Part shown: in pieces, positions 1 through 7,519 of the stretch
How the letters are laid out: each line of letters opens with the position of its first letter
Numbering within the stretch: the first letter of the stretch is position 1
DNA from: JACZYA01 sp965247455
GTDB lineage: Bacteria > Acidobacteriota > Terriglobia > Acidiferrales > 2-02-FULL-67-57
Assembly (NCBI GenBank): GCA_965247455.1
Contig: CBDFHE010000014.1
Span: 62,001-126,000 of the forward strand
Direction of reading: 5' to 3'
DNA length: 64,000 nucleotides
Notes under the pieces: model-generated
The model's input: the letters and a program-made list of their open reading frames with translations, nothing else
Databases searched by the model: none
What the model was told of the DNA's origin: nothing
Position numbers and translations under genes: made by a program

Positions 1-1504
1 GACACCGCTCCACACGTGTGCCCCGTGTCATCGCCGGGCGGGCTTCGTTGCACTTCAGGCCGCGCGTCAGCCTGCCGGCACGGGTAGCGCCCAGATCCTC
101 CGCAGCATGTCGCCGAACAGCCGCCGCGTGAGATGCCCTTCCGCCAGCAGAAGCCAGTAGTACCGCGCATGCTTCACCAGCCGGCCCCCAGTTTTCACCA
201 GTCGCTGCTGGAGACTCGTGAGCGACCAGCGCTTGACCCGCAGCGGAAGGACCAGTCTGCGCCACAAGTTGCCCAGATTGTAGGCCAGGACGCTCAGTTG
301 CAGGCGCACCTCGTTCGCCCGGAAACGATGGCACGACAGCCGCGTCCAGTGGGTGGCCTGCTTGCCTTCCTTGATCCATTGCTCCGCCGTACCGCGCTTG
401 TTGTAAAACCGCACGACCGAGCGGCTCGGGAGGGCCGTGTTGGTCACGATGAAGCCGACGCGAGGGAACAGCTCACCTTGGTGGTGCTCCACCTTGGCGA
501 CGATCCGTCTGGGCGTGGTCCAGCTCTTGGCCTGATAGCGGAAACTCTGGTAGCGCACCAAGGGCTTGCAGCTCGGCCGTCCCGGCGGACGAAAGAGGAT
601 GTCTTCGATTTCCAGCTCCAAGCTCTTGTTCGCCGGCATGCGAATGGCATAGTCCACGTCGCGCTGCTCGAGCGCGTCGTAGATCTCGGGCTTCGCGAAC
701 GCGGCGTCTGCGCGGAACGCTACGCGCTTGCCCTCCACCTGCTGCCGGTCAATCTCCGGTACGAGCAGGTCGTCCCAGTCGTCGGCGCTATGCACGTTGC
801 CTGGCCGCAGCGTGGCGGCGAGGCAGTCCCCATGCTCGGTGAACAGAAACAGCGGGTGGTAGCAGACGGACTCGAAGTGCCCGTTATAGGCGCTCCCTTC
901 CTGCGCCCCATGCACCGGGCTCTCGCTCGAATCCATGTCGAGCACGATCCGGTCGGCGCGCGTCGCCATCTCGGCCTGTGCAAGCACCTCCCGGTTCACG
1001 GCCCTCAACCCGACGAGATTCTCCTCGTGGGTCAGCAGCTCTGTCTCGAACCAATGCAGCGTCGATGTCAGCGCCGCACCCCGGTCCCAGCGCTTTGGCG
1101 ACCCGATGAGACGAAATGTTGGGTCTGCCGACACGCGCCCCGCGTCGTTGAGATCTTCGTAGCCCGCGAGGCGACTGTAGACCGACTGCCGCAGGAGATC
1201 CACCACGCTGAACTGGGTGTTCATCCCCTGTCGGGAATCGCTCAGGTGCTCGGCGATGAGTGTCTCCAGCCCCAGACGTTCATCCAACTCGCGCACCAGA
1301 ATGAGGCCAGCGTCAGAAGTGACGCGCGATCCCTGGAACGCGACTTTCAAGAAGCCGTTGAACGCGAACTGGAATGGCTCGTGTTGTAATTCACCCACCG
1401 GGTGTCACCCTCCGTAGTGTGGTTCCTTACGTCGGAGCCCCAAAACTCAAGGCGCAGCGACTGGTCCTGGCGATACGGTACCACAGCCAAATCGGAAATC
1501 CGGG
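1..1504 (-). mobile_element. IS1380-family insertion sequence, copy 1 (cut by window edge)
   Basis: Right end CGGAAATCCGGG at 1493-1504 matches the other seven copies. By comparison with copy 2, about 166 bp of the left end lie outside the window. The right flank begins TAGAG; the matching left flank cannot be seen. Confidence 0.95.
67..1398 (-). CDS. IS1380-family DDE transposase (copy 1)
   Basis: 443 residues, GTG start, the usual length for IS1380 transposases. The RNase-H-like catalytic core is visible: LDMDSS (Asp154/156), FRADAAF (Asp231) and the C-terminal YNKRGTAEQWIKEGK segment holding the likely catalytic Glu. The enzyme catalyses cut-and-paste movement of the element. This copy differs from the majority sequence by Thr instead of Met at residue 321. 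No frameshift or internal stop is present, so it may be active. A long antisense reading frame over it is a GC-driven shadow. Confidence 0.95.
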   Translation of the reverse strand: MGELQHEPFQFAFNGFLKVAFQGSRVTSDAGLILVRELDERLGLETLIAEHLSDSRQGMNTQFSVVDLLRQSVYSRLAGYEDLNDAGRVSADPTFRLIGSPKRWDRGAALTSTLHWFETELLTHEENLVGLRAVNREVLAQAEMATRADRIVLDMDSSESPVHGAQEGSAYNGHFESVCYHPLFLFTEHGDCLAATLRPGNVHSADDWDDLLVPEIDRQQVEGKRVAFRADAAFAKPEIYDALEQRDVDYAIRMPANKSLELEIEDILFRPPGRPSCKPLVRYQSFRYQAKSWTTPRRIVAKVEHHQGELFPRVGFIVTNTALPSRSVVRFYNKRGTAEQWIKEGKQATHWTRLSCHRFRANEVRLQLSVLAYNLGNLWRRLVLPLRVKRWSLTSLQQRLVKTGGRLVKHARYYWLLLAEGHLTRRLFGDMLRRIWALPVPAG

Positions 1505-1528
1505 TAGAGAGCACCCCACTGCTTGCCC

Positions 1529-1570
1529 GCCATCCTAGCCCCCGCCCGCAGGCAAGTCAACGCGAAGGGG
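1529..1570 (+). repeat. Dispersed intergenic repeat, GGCAAGTCAACGCG type
   Basis: Pattern CATCCTAG, then C-rich CCCGCCCGCA, then GGCAAGTCAACGCGAAGG. The same arrangement occurs at 2743-2753/4424-4456 (split by an IS), 5138, 7431, 9657, 46190, 55176 and 56508, always on the + strand and always between genes. Confidence 0.7.
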
Positions 1571-1601
1571 ACTAGTCACCTGTCGCGCTGGTGCAGCGGA
1601 C

Positions 1602-2714
1602 TCAACCCCAAATACTTTGAGCGGTTTCCATCATGAGCCGGAGTTTGTGCGTCTGGTCTTCGAGTGAGATGCGGTTGCCAATAATCGAGGTAGCAAAGCC
1701 GCATTGCGGGCTGAGCGCCAGCCGCTCCAGCGGCACATATCGGCTCGCCTGGCCGATCCGTTTGTTGAGCTCCTCGCGTGTCTCTAGGCGGGATGACTTT
1801 GTCGTCAAAAGTCCCAGCACCACCAGCTTGTCCTCGGGCACGTGCCCGAGCGGCTCGAAGGAGCCGGAACGATCATCATCGTATTCGAGCAGCAACCGAT
1901 GCGCTTTGATCTTTCGGAAAAGCGTGCGGGCGATCGGATCGTAGCTGCCTTCCGCTAGCCATCGACTGCCTTGGTTGCCTCGGCAGAGGTGAAAGCCAAT
2001 GGTGACGTGAGACGAGGCAGCGCTCATGACGGCGTTGTCGAGTTCGATCGCCCGTTCGAGCCACCACTTCACGTTTCCCGCCTGTCGCTCATAAAAGGCG
2101 CGTGTACGGGGATCGAGCAGCAGCCCATAGTGCGGTGCGTCAATCTGGATGTAGGTGGCCCCCAGGCGCACGAGTTCCTCCACTTCCTCGCGAAGGATTT
2201 CGACCACAGCGGTCAAGAAAGACTCCAGTGTCGGATAGACATGGCCCGATCGCTCGCGCGACCAGAAGTTCACCCAGAGACTCGGACTGGGCAGGGTGAT
2301 CTTTGCGGTACGGCGCGTCCGTGCCCGCAAATAGGAGAACTCCTCAGCCGAAAGGTGGCGACGCCGCCGGAGCTTGCCCACTACACCCAGCTTCAATGGC
2401 CGCTCGAGGTCCTGGTTGCCTACCGGTGAGTCTCCACGCCACTCGCCCCACAAGAACGCATCCAGGGTGTGTTCACCAAATCCTTCGACCGCCGCCGTCA
2501 TCTGGCTCTGGAAAGACTGGCGGCGCATCTCGCCGTCGGTGACGACCTCCAGTCCAGCCTCCTCCTGCAGCTCGACCGCTTGATCCACCACTCGGTCTTC
2601 GATTTTCTTAAACTCCGCTGGTGTAAGTCCGCCCGCAACGAGTTGTTTTTGAGCAGAGAGCAATTCCGGCGGGCGAAGGAGGCTACCCACGACATCGGCC
2701 CGTGCATTAATCAT
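1602..2714 (-). CDS. MetE-like cobalamin-independent methionine synthase family protein
   Basis: 370 residues with the UROD/MetE-like TIM-barrel fold. The N-terminus carries the VGSLLRP signature of this family and VTDGEMRR follows near residue 60. Putative zinc/thiol-activation ligands are seen in IGFHLCRGN (His and Cys near residue 240) and LSPQCGFATS near residue 336. Full-length MetE has about 750 residues; this is the single-barrel form that corresponds to the MetE C-terminal half and is often called a 5-methyltetrahydropteroyltriglutamate-homocysteine methyltransferase. The actual methyl donor of short forms is often unknown. The gene is complete. IS copy 2 inserted 39 bp upstream of its start, probably into its promoter region. 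Confidence 0.8.
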   Translation of the reverse strand: MINARADVVGSLLRPPELLSAQKQLVAGGLTPAEFKKIEDRVVDQAVELQEEAGLEVVTDGEMRRQSFQSQMTAAVEGFGEHTLDAFLWGEWRGDSPVGNQDLERPLKLGVVGKLRRRRHLSAEEFSYLRARTRRTAKITLPSPSLWVNFWSRERSGHVYPTLESFLTAVVEILREEVEELVRLGATYIQIDAPHYGLLLDPRTRAFYERQAGNVKWWLERAIELDNAVMSAASSHVTIGFHLCRGNQGSRWLAEGSYDPIARTLFRKIKAHRLLLEYDDDRSGSFEPLGHVPEDKLVVLGLLTTKSSRLETREELNKRIGQASRYVPLERLALSPQCGFATSIIGNRISLEDQTHKLRLMMETAQSIWG

Positions 2715-2753
2715 AGTTGGTCAGGGAAACTCGTGTCCGTCAGCCCATCTTAG

Positions 2754-4423
2754 CCGGGATTTCCGTTTTGCCTGCCCCTGATGGCACGTTTATACACCCG
2801 ATCGCCGCCGATCGCACAAAAACTTCGATCGTCGCACAATCGCTCAGCTTCAAAGGCCTTCATCTGAGCCCGCGCCGACGTGCGACCGACTGGAACCCCT
2901 GCTTTTCGGGCATTTCTCAGACACCGCTCCACACGTGTGCCCCGTGTCATCGCCGGGCGGGCTTCGTTGCACTTCAGGCCGCGCGTCAGCCTGCCGGCAC
3001 GGGTAGCGCCCAGATCCTCCGCAGCATGTCGCCGAACAGCCGCCGCGTGAGATGCCCTTCCGCCAGCAGAAGCCAGTAGTACCGCGCATGCTTCACCAGC
3101 CGGCCCCCAGTTTTCACCAGTCGCTGCTGGAGACTCGTGAGCGACCAGCGCTTGACCCGCAGCGGAAGGACCAGTCTGCGCCACAAGTTGCCCAGATTGT
3201 AGGCCAGGACGCTCAGTTGCAGGCGCACCTCGTTCGCCCGGAAACGATGGCACGACAGCCGCGTCCAGTGGGTGGCCTGCTTGCCTTCCTTGATCCATTG
3301 CTCCGCCGTACCGCGCTTGTTGTAAAACCGCACGACCGAGCGGCTCGGGAGGGCCATGTTGGTCACGATGAAGCCGACGCGAGGGAACAGCTCACCTTGG
3401 TGGTGCTCCACCTTGGCGACGATCCGTCTGGGCGTGGTCCAGCTCTTGGCCTGATAGCGGAAACTCTGGTAGCGCACCAAGGGCTTGCAGCTCGGCCGTC
3501 CCGGCGGACGAAAGAGGATGTCTTCGATTTCCAGCTCCAAGCTCTTGTTCGCCGGCATGCGAATGGCATAGTCCACGTCGCGCTGCTCGAGCGCGTCGTA
3601 GATCTCGGGCTTCGCGAACGCGGCGTCTGCGCGGAACGCTACGCGCTTGCCCTCCACCTGCTGCCGGTCAATCTCCGGTACGAGCAGGTCGTCCCAGTCG
3701 TCGGCGCTATGCACGTTGCCTGGCCGCAGCGTGGCGGCGAGGCAGTCCCCATGCTCGGTGAACAGAAACAGCGGGTGGTAGCAGACGGACTCGAAGTGCC
3801 CGTTATAGGCGCTCCCTTCCTGCGCCCCATGCACCGGGCTCTCGCTCGAATCCATGTCGAGCACGATCCGGTCGGCGCGCGTCGCCATCTCGGCCTGTGC
3901 AAGCACCTCCCGGTTCACGGCCCTCAACCCGACGAGATTCTCCTCGTGGGTCAGCAGCTCTGTCTCGAACCAATGCAGCGTCGATGTCAGCGCCGCACCC
4001 CGGTCCCAGCGCTTTGGCGACCCGATGAGACGAAATGTTGGGTCTGCCGACACGCGCCCCGCGTCGTTGAGATCTTCGTAGCCCGCGAGGCGACTGTAGA
4101 CCGACTGCCGCAGGAGATCCACCACGCTGAACTGGGTGTTCATCCCCTGTCGGGAATCGCTCAGGTGCTCGGCGATGAGTGTCTCCAGCCCCAGACGTTC
4201 ATCCAACTCGCGCACCAGAATGAGGCCAGCGTCAGAAGTGACGCGCGATCCCTGGAACGCGACTTTCAAGAAGCCGTTGAACGCGAACTGGAATGGCTCG
4301 TGTTGTAATTCACCCACCGGGTGTCACCCTCCGTAGTGTGGTTCCTTACGTCGGAGCCCCAAAACTCAAGGCGCAGCGACTGGTCCTGGCGATACGGTAC
4401 CACAGCCAAATCGGAAATCCGGG
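2754..4423 (-). mobile_element. IS1380-family insertion sequence, copy 2
   Basis: Complete 1670-bp element. Target duplication CTTAG at 2749-2753 and 4424-4428. The joined flanks read CCCATCTTAGACCGCACCCC and run into a dispersed GGCAAGTCAA repeat, so the element jumped into a copy of that repeat. Confidence 0.95.
2986..4317 (-). CDS. IS1380-family DDE transposase (copy 2)
   Basis: 443 residues, majority protein sequence (Met321, Thr294, His305). Open throughout. The 3' untranslated part of the element carries CGCTCAGC as in copies 5 and 8, while copies 3, 4, 6 and 7 have CGTTCAGC, so at least two sublineages exist. Confidence 0.95.
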   Translation of the reverse strand: MGELQHEPFQFAFNGFLKVAFQGSRVTSDAGLILVRELDERLGLETLIAEHLSDSRQGMNTQFSVVDLLRQSVYSRLAGYEDLNDAGRVSADPTFRLIGSPKRWDRGAALTSTLHWFETELLTHEENLVGLRAVNREVLAQAEMATRADRIVLDMDSSESPVHGAQEGSAYNGHFESVCYHPLFLFTEHGDCLAATLRPGNVHSADDWDDLLVPEIDRQQVEGKRVAFRADAAFAKPEIYDALEQRDVDYAIRMPANKSLELEIEDILFRPPGRPSCKPLVRYQSFRYQAKSWTTPRRIVAKVEHHQGELFPRVGFIVTNMALPSRSVVRFYNKRGTAEQWIKEGKQATHWTRLSCHRFRANEVRLQLSVLAYNLGNLWRRLVLPLRVKRWSLTSLQQRLVKTGGRLVKHARYYWLLLAEGHLTRRLFGDMLRRIWALPVPAG

Positions 4424-4694
4424 CTTAGACCGCACCCCGTCTGCAGGCAAGTCAATGTACTCGTCCACATGATGGGTGACACTTTCCGGAAAGAGAGGCC
4501 GTTCCGACATCCTAGCAACCCTTGCAAGAGAGGGAGGTGGGGCGGCTACTGCTAGCAGAAAGCCAGACCGGCAGTGAGGCGAGAAGCAAGAGCCCTCCGG
4601 CTGAGGAAAGAGACTCATTTCAGCAAGGCCCCGGGTTGCGCCGCAGGCCAGCTTGAGTGTCACGGATCATTCTGAACGAGTACACGCGAGGGGC
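4424..4694. other. Intergenic region with half of a dispersed repeat
   Basis: Positions 4429-4456 complete the repeat split by IS copy 2. The remaining ~240 bp show no convincing gene; short reading frames here depend on IS sequence for their ends. Confidence 0.5.
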
Positions 4695-5105
4695 CTACAG
4701 GGAGGGGGCGGTTACTCCTGAGAGCGGGTTTGGTTCGTCTGGATGGACTCGAATAAGAATGCTTCTGCCTGTCTTGATTCGTCTCCTAATTCCGAATGCG
4801 AGGAAAAACATCATTAGCGGGTGAGTCTTCCAGTTGGCGCGGTACCCTCGCCAGACAGCATCCTTATCAGTTACGATTTCTGCGGTTCCCCTAATGGTAG
4901 GGCCTTCCTTGCTGCCAATAAAGCAGACTACTCGTGGGTTGCGGCGCACTCGCTTCACCTTGTATGAATCGGTCTGGGTAGTGAATTCGATGCGACCCTT
5001 GTTCACAACGAGCCAAACTTGTATCTTCTTCAGCTCACCTGATTTCTTGTACGATCCAAACCACTGTTTGTAACGTCTTACAGCCCGCTCAAGTTTCGCT
5101 GTCAC
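4695..5105 (-). CDS. PPOX-class (F420/FMN) split-barrel oxidoreductase
   Basis: 136 residues resembling the pyridoxamine 5'-phosphate oxidase-like split beta-barrel family. The middle part (VWLVVNKGRIEFTT ... DSYKVKRVRRNPRVVCFIGS, about residues 30-70) matches the typical strand-turn pattern in which a cofactor phosphate is bound. Members with this layout often use coenzyme F420, and the window encodes a complete F420 pathway at 24-30 kb, which makes F420 a plausible cofactor. The substrate cannot be deduced. FMN or heme binding is possible in relatives. No operon partner is visible. Confidence 0.65.
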   Translation of the reverse strand: MTAKLERAVRRYKQWFGSYKKSGELKKIQVWLVVNKGRIEFTTQTDSYKVKRVRRNPRVVCFIGSKEGPTIRGTAEIVTDKDAVWRGYRANWKTHPLMMFFLAFGIRRRIKTGRSILIRVHPDEPNPLSGVTAPSL

Positions 5106-5137
5106 GTTTCTGGGTTATCCAATTTGGAACACTGCAC

Positions 5138-5170
5138 CCATCTTAGGCAGCGCGCATAGGCAAGTCAACG
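5138..5170 (+). repeat. Dispersed intergenic repeat, GGCAAGTCAACGCG type
   Basis: CCCATCTTAGGC followed by CGCATAGGCAAGTCAACGC, upstream of the minus-strand gene ending at 4695. Same orientation as the other copies. Confidence 0.65.
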
Positions 5171-5319
5171 CACCTAGACTGTCAGGCTCAGTAGTACATC
5201 CAGCTTTTCAGCTTCTCACACACCTGAGTACTGGGGGATGAAAAGCTGCAAAGCTGTGGTGGAATGCTGGGTGGAAGAATCCTACCTGGGTGATTTGCGG
5301 TAAAGTAGACGAGGGGGAG

Positions 5320-5727
5320 CTATTGCTCGTGCTGGCACGCTTCCTCCCCCTTGATTCCACACTGACCCAGAAACTCTCTGTCAGTTGCACTCAAGTCGCC
5401 CCATCCCTTGGAGTTGATCATCTCTGCCAAGTGTTGGCTTCTTGTTCCAGAGAATGAATTCTCAAATAAAACATCGCGGTTGATGACAATGTTAGTTCCC
5501 CCGTCTTGAGTGTCCTCGATACTGATGAGGCCGGTCTTGATCAACTTGATCTTCCATCGCAAGATTGTGAATGTGGAAGTTCCCAACACATGTGCGAGGT
5601 CATCGTCGTGGGCTGACCAGCCTTTGGCGGCCATGTCAGCATAGGTGACCAAGAGCCAGAGTGCGCCACCTACTTCCTTGCGTATCTCTGAGAGATCAAG
5701 GGTGGGTTTGTGTGTCTCGTTATTCAC
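5320..5727 (-). CDS. Hypothetical protein with probable winged-helix domain
   Basis: 135 residues. The first half (GALWLLVTYADMAAKGWS, then DLAHVLGTSTFTILRWKIKL) has the spacing of a winged helix-turn-helix: helix, recognition helix around TSTFTILRWKIKLIKTG, and a wing with the basic/polar turn after ISIEDTQ. Such domains occur in replication initiators and transcription regulators of mobile elements. I do not recognise the family. The C-terminal 50 residues have no visible motif. It stands alone between the PPOX gene and the pentapeptide gene. Confidence 0.5.
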   Translation of the reverse strand: MNNETHKPTLDLSEIRKEVGGALWLLVTYADMAAKGWSAHDDDLAHVLGTSTFTILRWKIKLIKTGLISIEDTQDGGTNIVINRDVLFENSFSGTRSQHLAEMINSKGWGDLSATDREFLGQCGIKGEEACQHEQ

Positions 5728-5900
5728 CTGGCCACCATAGCCAATGGGACATGGTCTATCCGACCAATTGGAAAGTAGCCTGTAGAAGGCAGAGGAGCCA
5801 TAGGAGATTAGTCACTGGGGGTGGGTACGAGAGTACTAGCCTGCCCGCATTGTGCAAAGGTGATTGCCTAGCTTGAACTCTAGGCAACTCGGCGAGCACA

Positions 5901-5920
5901 CTACTCCGGGAAGTGCAGGC
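5901..5920 (-). repeat. Degenerate 3'-end fossil of a TPR-type gene
   Basis: CTACTCCGGGAAGTGCAGG is a damaged version of the segment that on the minus strand encodes MNFPE-stop (see 42145, 47184, 52399 and the longer fossil at 18434). It is followed by the palindrome GCCTGCCTGCCGCAGGC. Confidence 0.4.
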
Positions 5921-5949
5921 CTGCCTGCCGCAGGCGAGCGGACCTTTCG

Positions 5950-6005
5950 GGCGGCCAGGCGGCACCCAGCCCCGGACAGACGGGGTTCGTTCATGCCTGG
6001 CCGCC
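5950..6005 (-). terminator. Large nested inverted repeat after the pentapeptide gene
   Basis: GGCGGCCAGGC (5950-5960) pairs with GCCTGGCCGCC (5995-6005). The loop contains a second hairpin, CCCCG-GACAGA-CGGGG. It begins 8 bp past the stop of the minus-strand gene ending at 6013, so a transcription terminator is likely, although there is no clear T run. Confidence 0.5.
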
Positions 6006-6012
6006 TATCGGC

Positions 6013-7182
6013 TCAACGTTTGAAGCGACGGCGTAGCGCCAGGAAGGACAGGGCCAGTTGGGCGGGGATTGCGACCATCTCTGGAATTGCCAGTCGACGA
6101 CCCCAGGTGGTGGCTGGTTCCACGGTGGGTCTCCGTTGGAAGGTGGCTACTTCCAGCGCAGCCCAAACTCCTGCCTTGAAGGTCCGCCACAATTCCCGCG
6201 CTCGTTCGTCATTAACCCATGCCCGGCGCCAGGATATGGATGCTTCCTGAGGACAGAAAGCAACCGTGCTGGTCTGCACTCCTTGTGGTCTCGAGTTTTC
6301 GGTCATGCGCAGCCCAAATGCGGGGAAAAGGAGAGCGCACAGAAGGAGCAACCCAAACAACACTGCCAACGCGCGAGTGTAGCTGCTCCCGTAGATACTC
6401 AACAACCGATAGGCATTGTGAACCGATACCCATTCACCCACTTTCTGCGCCCACAGATACTTCTCGTAGAGTCCCATGAACGGCTCCGCGCGCCCGAGTA
6501 GGAAGTTTCTGGGGTTGAGCCTCTTCATCTCCATGGCACCGATGAAGCAGTCTTCAGCCAGGTCGTAGTTGCGCGTCTTCTCGAAGTTGTTTACTAGTTG
6601 TCGGTAGGCCACGGCTACCAGGCCGTGTGCTTTGCCTTCGCCAGTGATGATGTCGAGCTCGTCTTGAAGAACCATCCGGCCTTGGAGGCGGTGCCAGTGG
6701 ACATCTGTAAAACTGACCTCCTCGATGCAGCAATAGAGGTAGCGAGCTCGCACTCCGGCATCACTTTTTCTGTTGACTTGTTCAAAGAGTACTCGAGCTG
6801 GCTGTTCAAATCGCGCCCCGTGGAAGTCGGCGACTTGGGTGAACGTCGCGGCGACGAACTCGGCGGCGTGCGTGAACGTCGCCCAGCTAAAGTCGGCATC
6901 CAGAGCGAAGCCTACGTTGGTGAAATTCGCGCAGTCAGGGAACACGAAGTGGGTGAAGTCGTACTTATCCCTTGATCGGTGGTCCGAGGTACCGTCAAGT
7001 ATGGCGTCAATTTCTTGCCGAAACTTGACTTTATCTTTCTTTGGGTCTCGTGAGTGCATCAGGCACACCGGTTCTTCATCGGCGCCAGTTGGTGAAGAAT
7101 GAATCGGCCGTCCGCAGAGCCCCGAGTCGGACCTCTCAACCGGGCAGGCACCAGGCGAATTGGAATGCTGGGCCTTGGACAT
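6013..7182 (-). CDS. Pentapeptide-repeat membrane protein
   Basis: 389 residues. The N-terminal 40 residues are Cys-containing and may bind metal (ACPVERSDSGLCG ... CLMH). Residues ~75-140 hold a run of pentapeptide-like units (FTHFVF, ANFTNVGF, ADFSWATF, AEFVAATF, ADFHGARF) expected to form a right-handed quadrilateral beta-helix. A transmembrane segment follows near residue 275 (ALAVLFGLLLLCALLFPAFG), and a second hydrophobic stretch lies near the C-terminus (IPEMVAIPAQLALSFLAL), in the arrangement seen in ion-channel-like pentapeptide proteins. Function unknown. The stop is followed by a strong inverted repeat. Confidence 0.7.
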   Translation of the reverse strand: MSKAQHSNSPGACPVERSDSGLCGRPIHSSPTGADEEPVCLMHSRDPKKDKVKFRQEIDAILDGTSDHRSRDKYDFTHFVFPDCANFTNVGFALDADFSWATFTHAAEFVAATFTQVADFHGARFEQPARVLFEQVNRKSDAGVRARYLYCCIEEVSFTDVHWHRLQGRMVLQDELDIITGEGKAHGLVAVAYRQLVNNFEKTRNYDLAEDCFIGAMEMKRLNPRNFLLGRAEPFMGLYEKYLWAQKVGEWVSVHNAYRLLSIYGSSYTRALAVLFGLLLLCALLFPAFGLRMTENSRPQGVQTSTVAFCPQEASISWRRAWVNDERARELWRTFKAGVWAALEVATFQRRPTVEPATTWGRRLAIPEMVAIPAQLALSFLALRRRFKR

Positions 7183-7519
7183 GGCGTGAAAGACTCTACC
7201 TCAAAAGGGGGAACTTCCGACGCATACTACTCGCAAGTGTACTCGGTGTGATGGCTTGGGGCAAGTCCATTCCCCAAAGCGGGCGGCAATACACAAACTT
7301 CTTTCAGCAAGCGTGACGGGCTAGGTTCGCCGGGCAAGAACAACGATCTCGGTCGCCCCCCATCATCCACCCGGAATCCGGCCCTCAGGCGACAGACCGC
7401 GAGATTCAGGCGGGTTTCGAGCAAGAGCCCTGCCCCCCGCCGGCAAGTCAACGCGATGTGCTATTCTAGGCGCGCTGGCATCTCCTCATTGCTAACATAG
7501 GATTCCCCGGAGCGAACCG
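7183..7519. other. Intergenic region upstream of the 691-aa gene
   Basis: No gene is supported. It holds a dispersed repeat at 7431-7457 (TGCCCCCCGCCGGCAAGTCAACGCG) and, after TATTCTAGG, the leader of the plus-strand gene that starts at 7520 with the purine-rich CCCCGGAGCG ahead of the ATG. Confidence 0.5.
7431..7457 (+). repeat. Dispersed intergenic repeat, GGCAAGTCAACGCG type
   Basis: CCCCCCGCCGGCAAGTCAACGCGATG, 63 bp ahead of the 7520 start. The CCTAG part is displaced to the right here (CTATTCTAGG). Confidence 0.6.

Noticed and set aside
133..1389. 418-residue open frame antisense to the IS1380 transposase, present in every copy
   Set aside because: It mirrors the GC-rich codon pattern of the transposase, has no ribosome site or recognisable domain, and its conservation is explained by identity of the IS copies.
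4346..4663. 105-residue minus-strand frame at the edge of IS copy 2
   Set aside because: It uses IS end sequence for its last 25 residues and the rest resembles nothing; probably chance.
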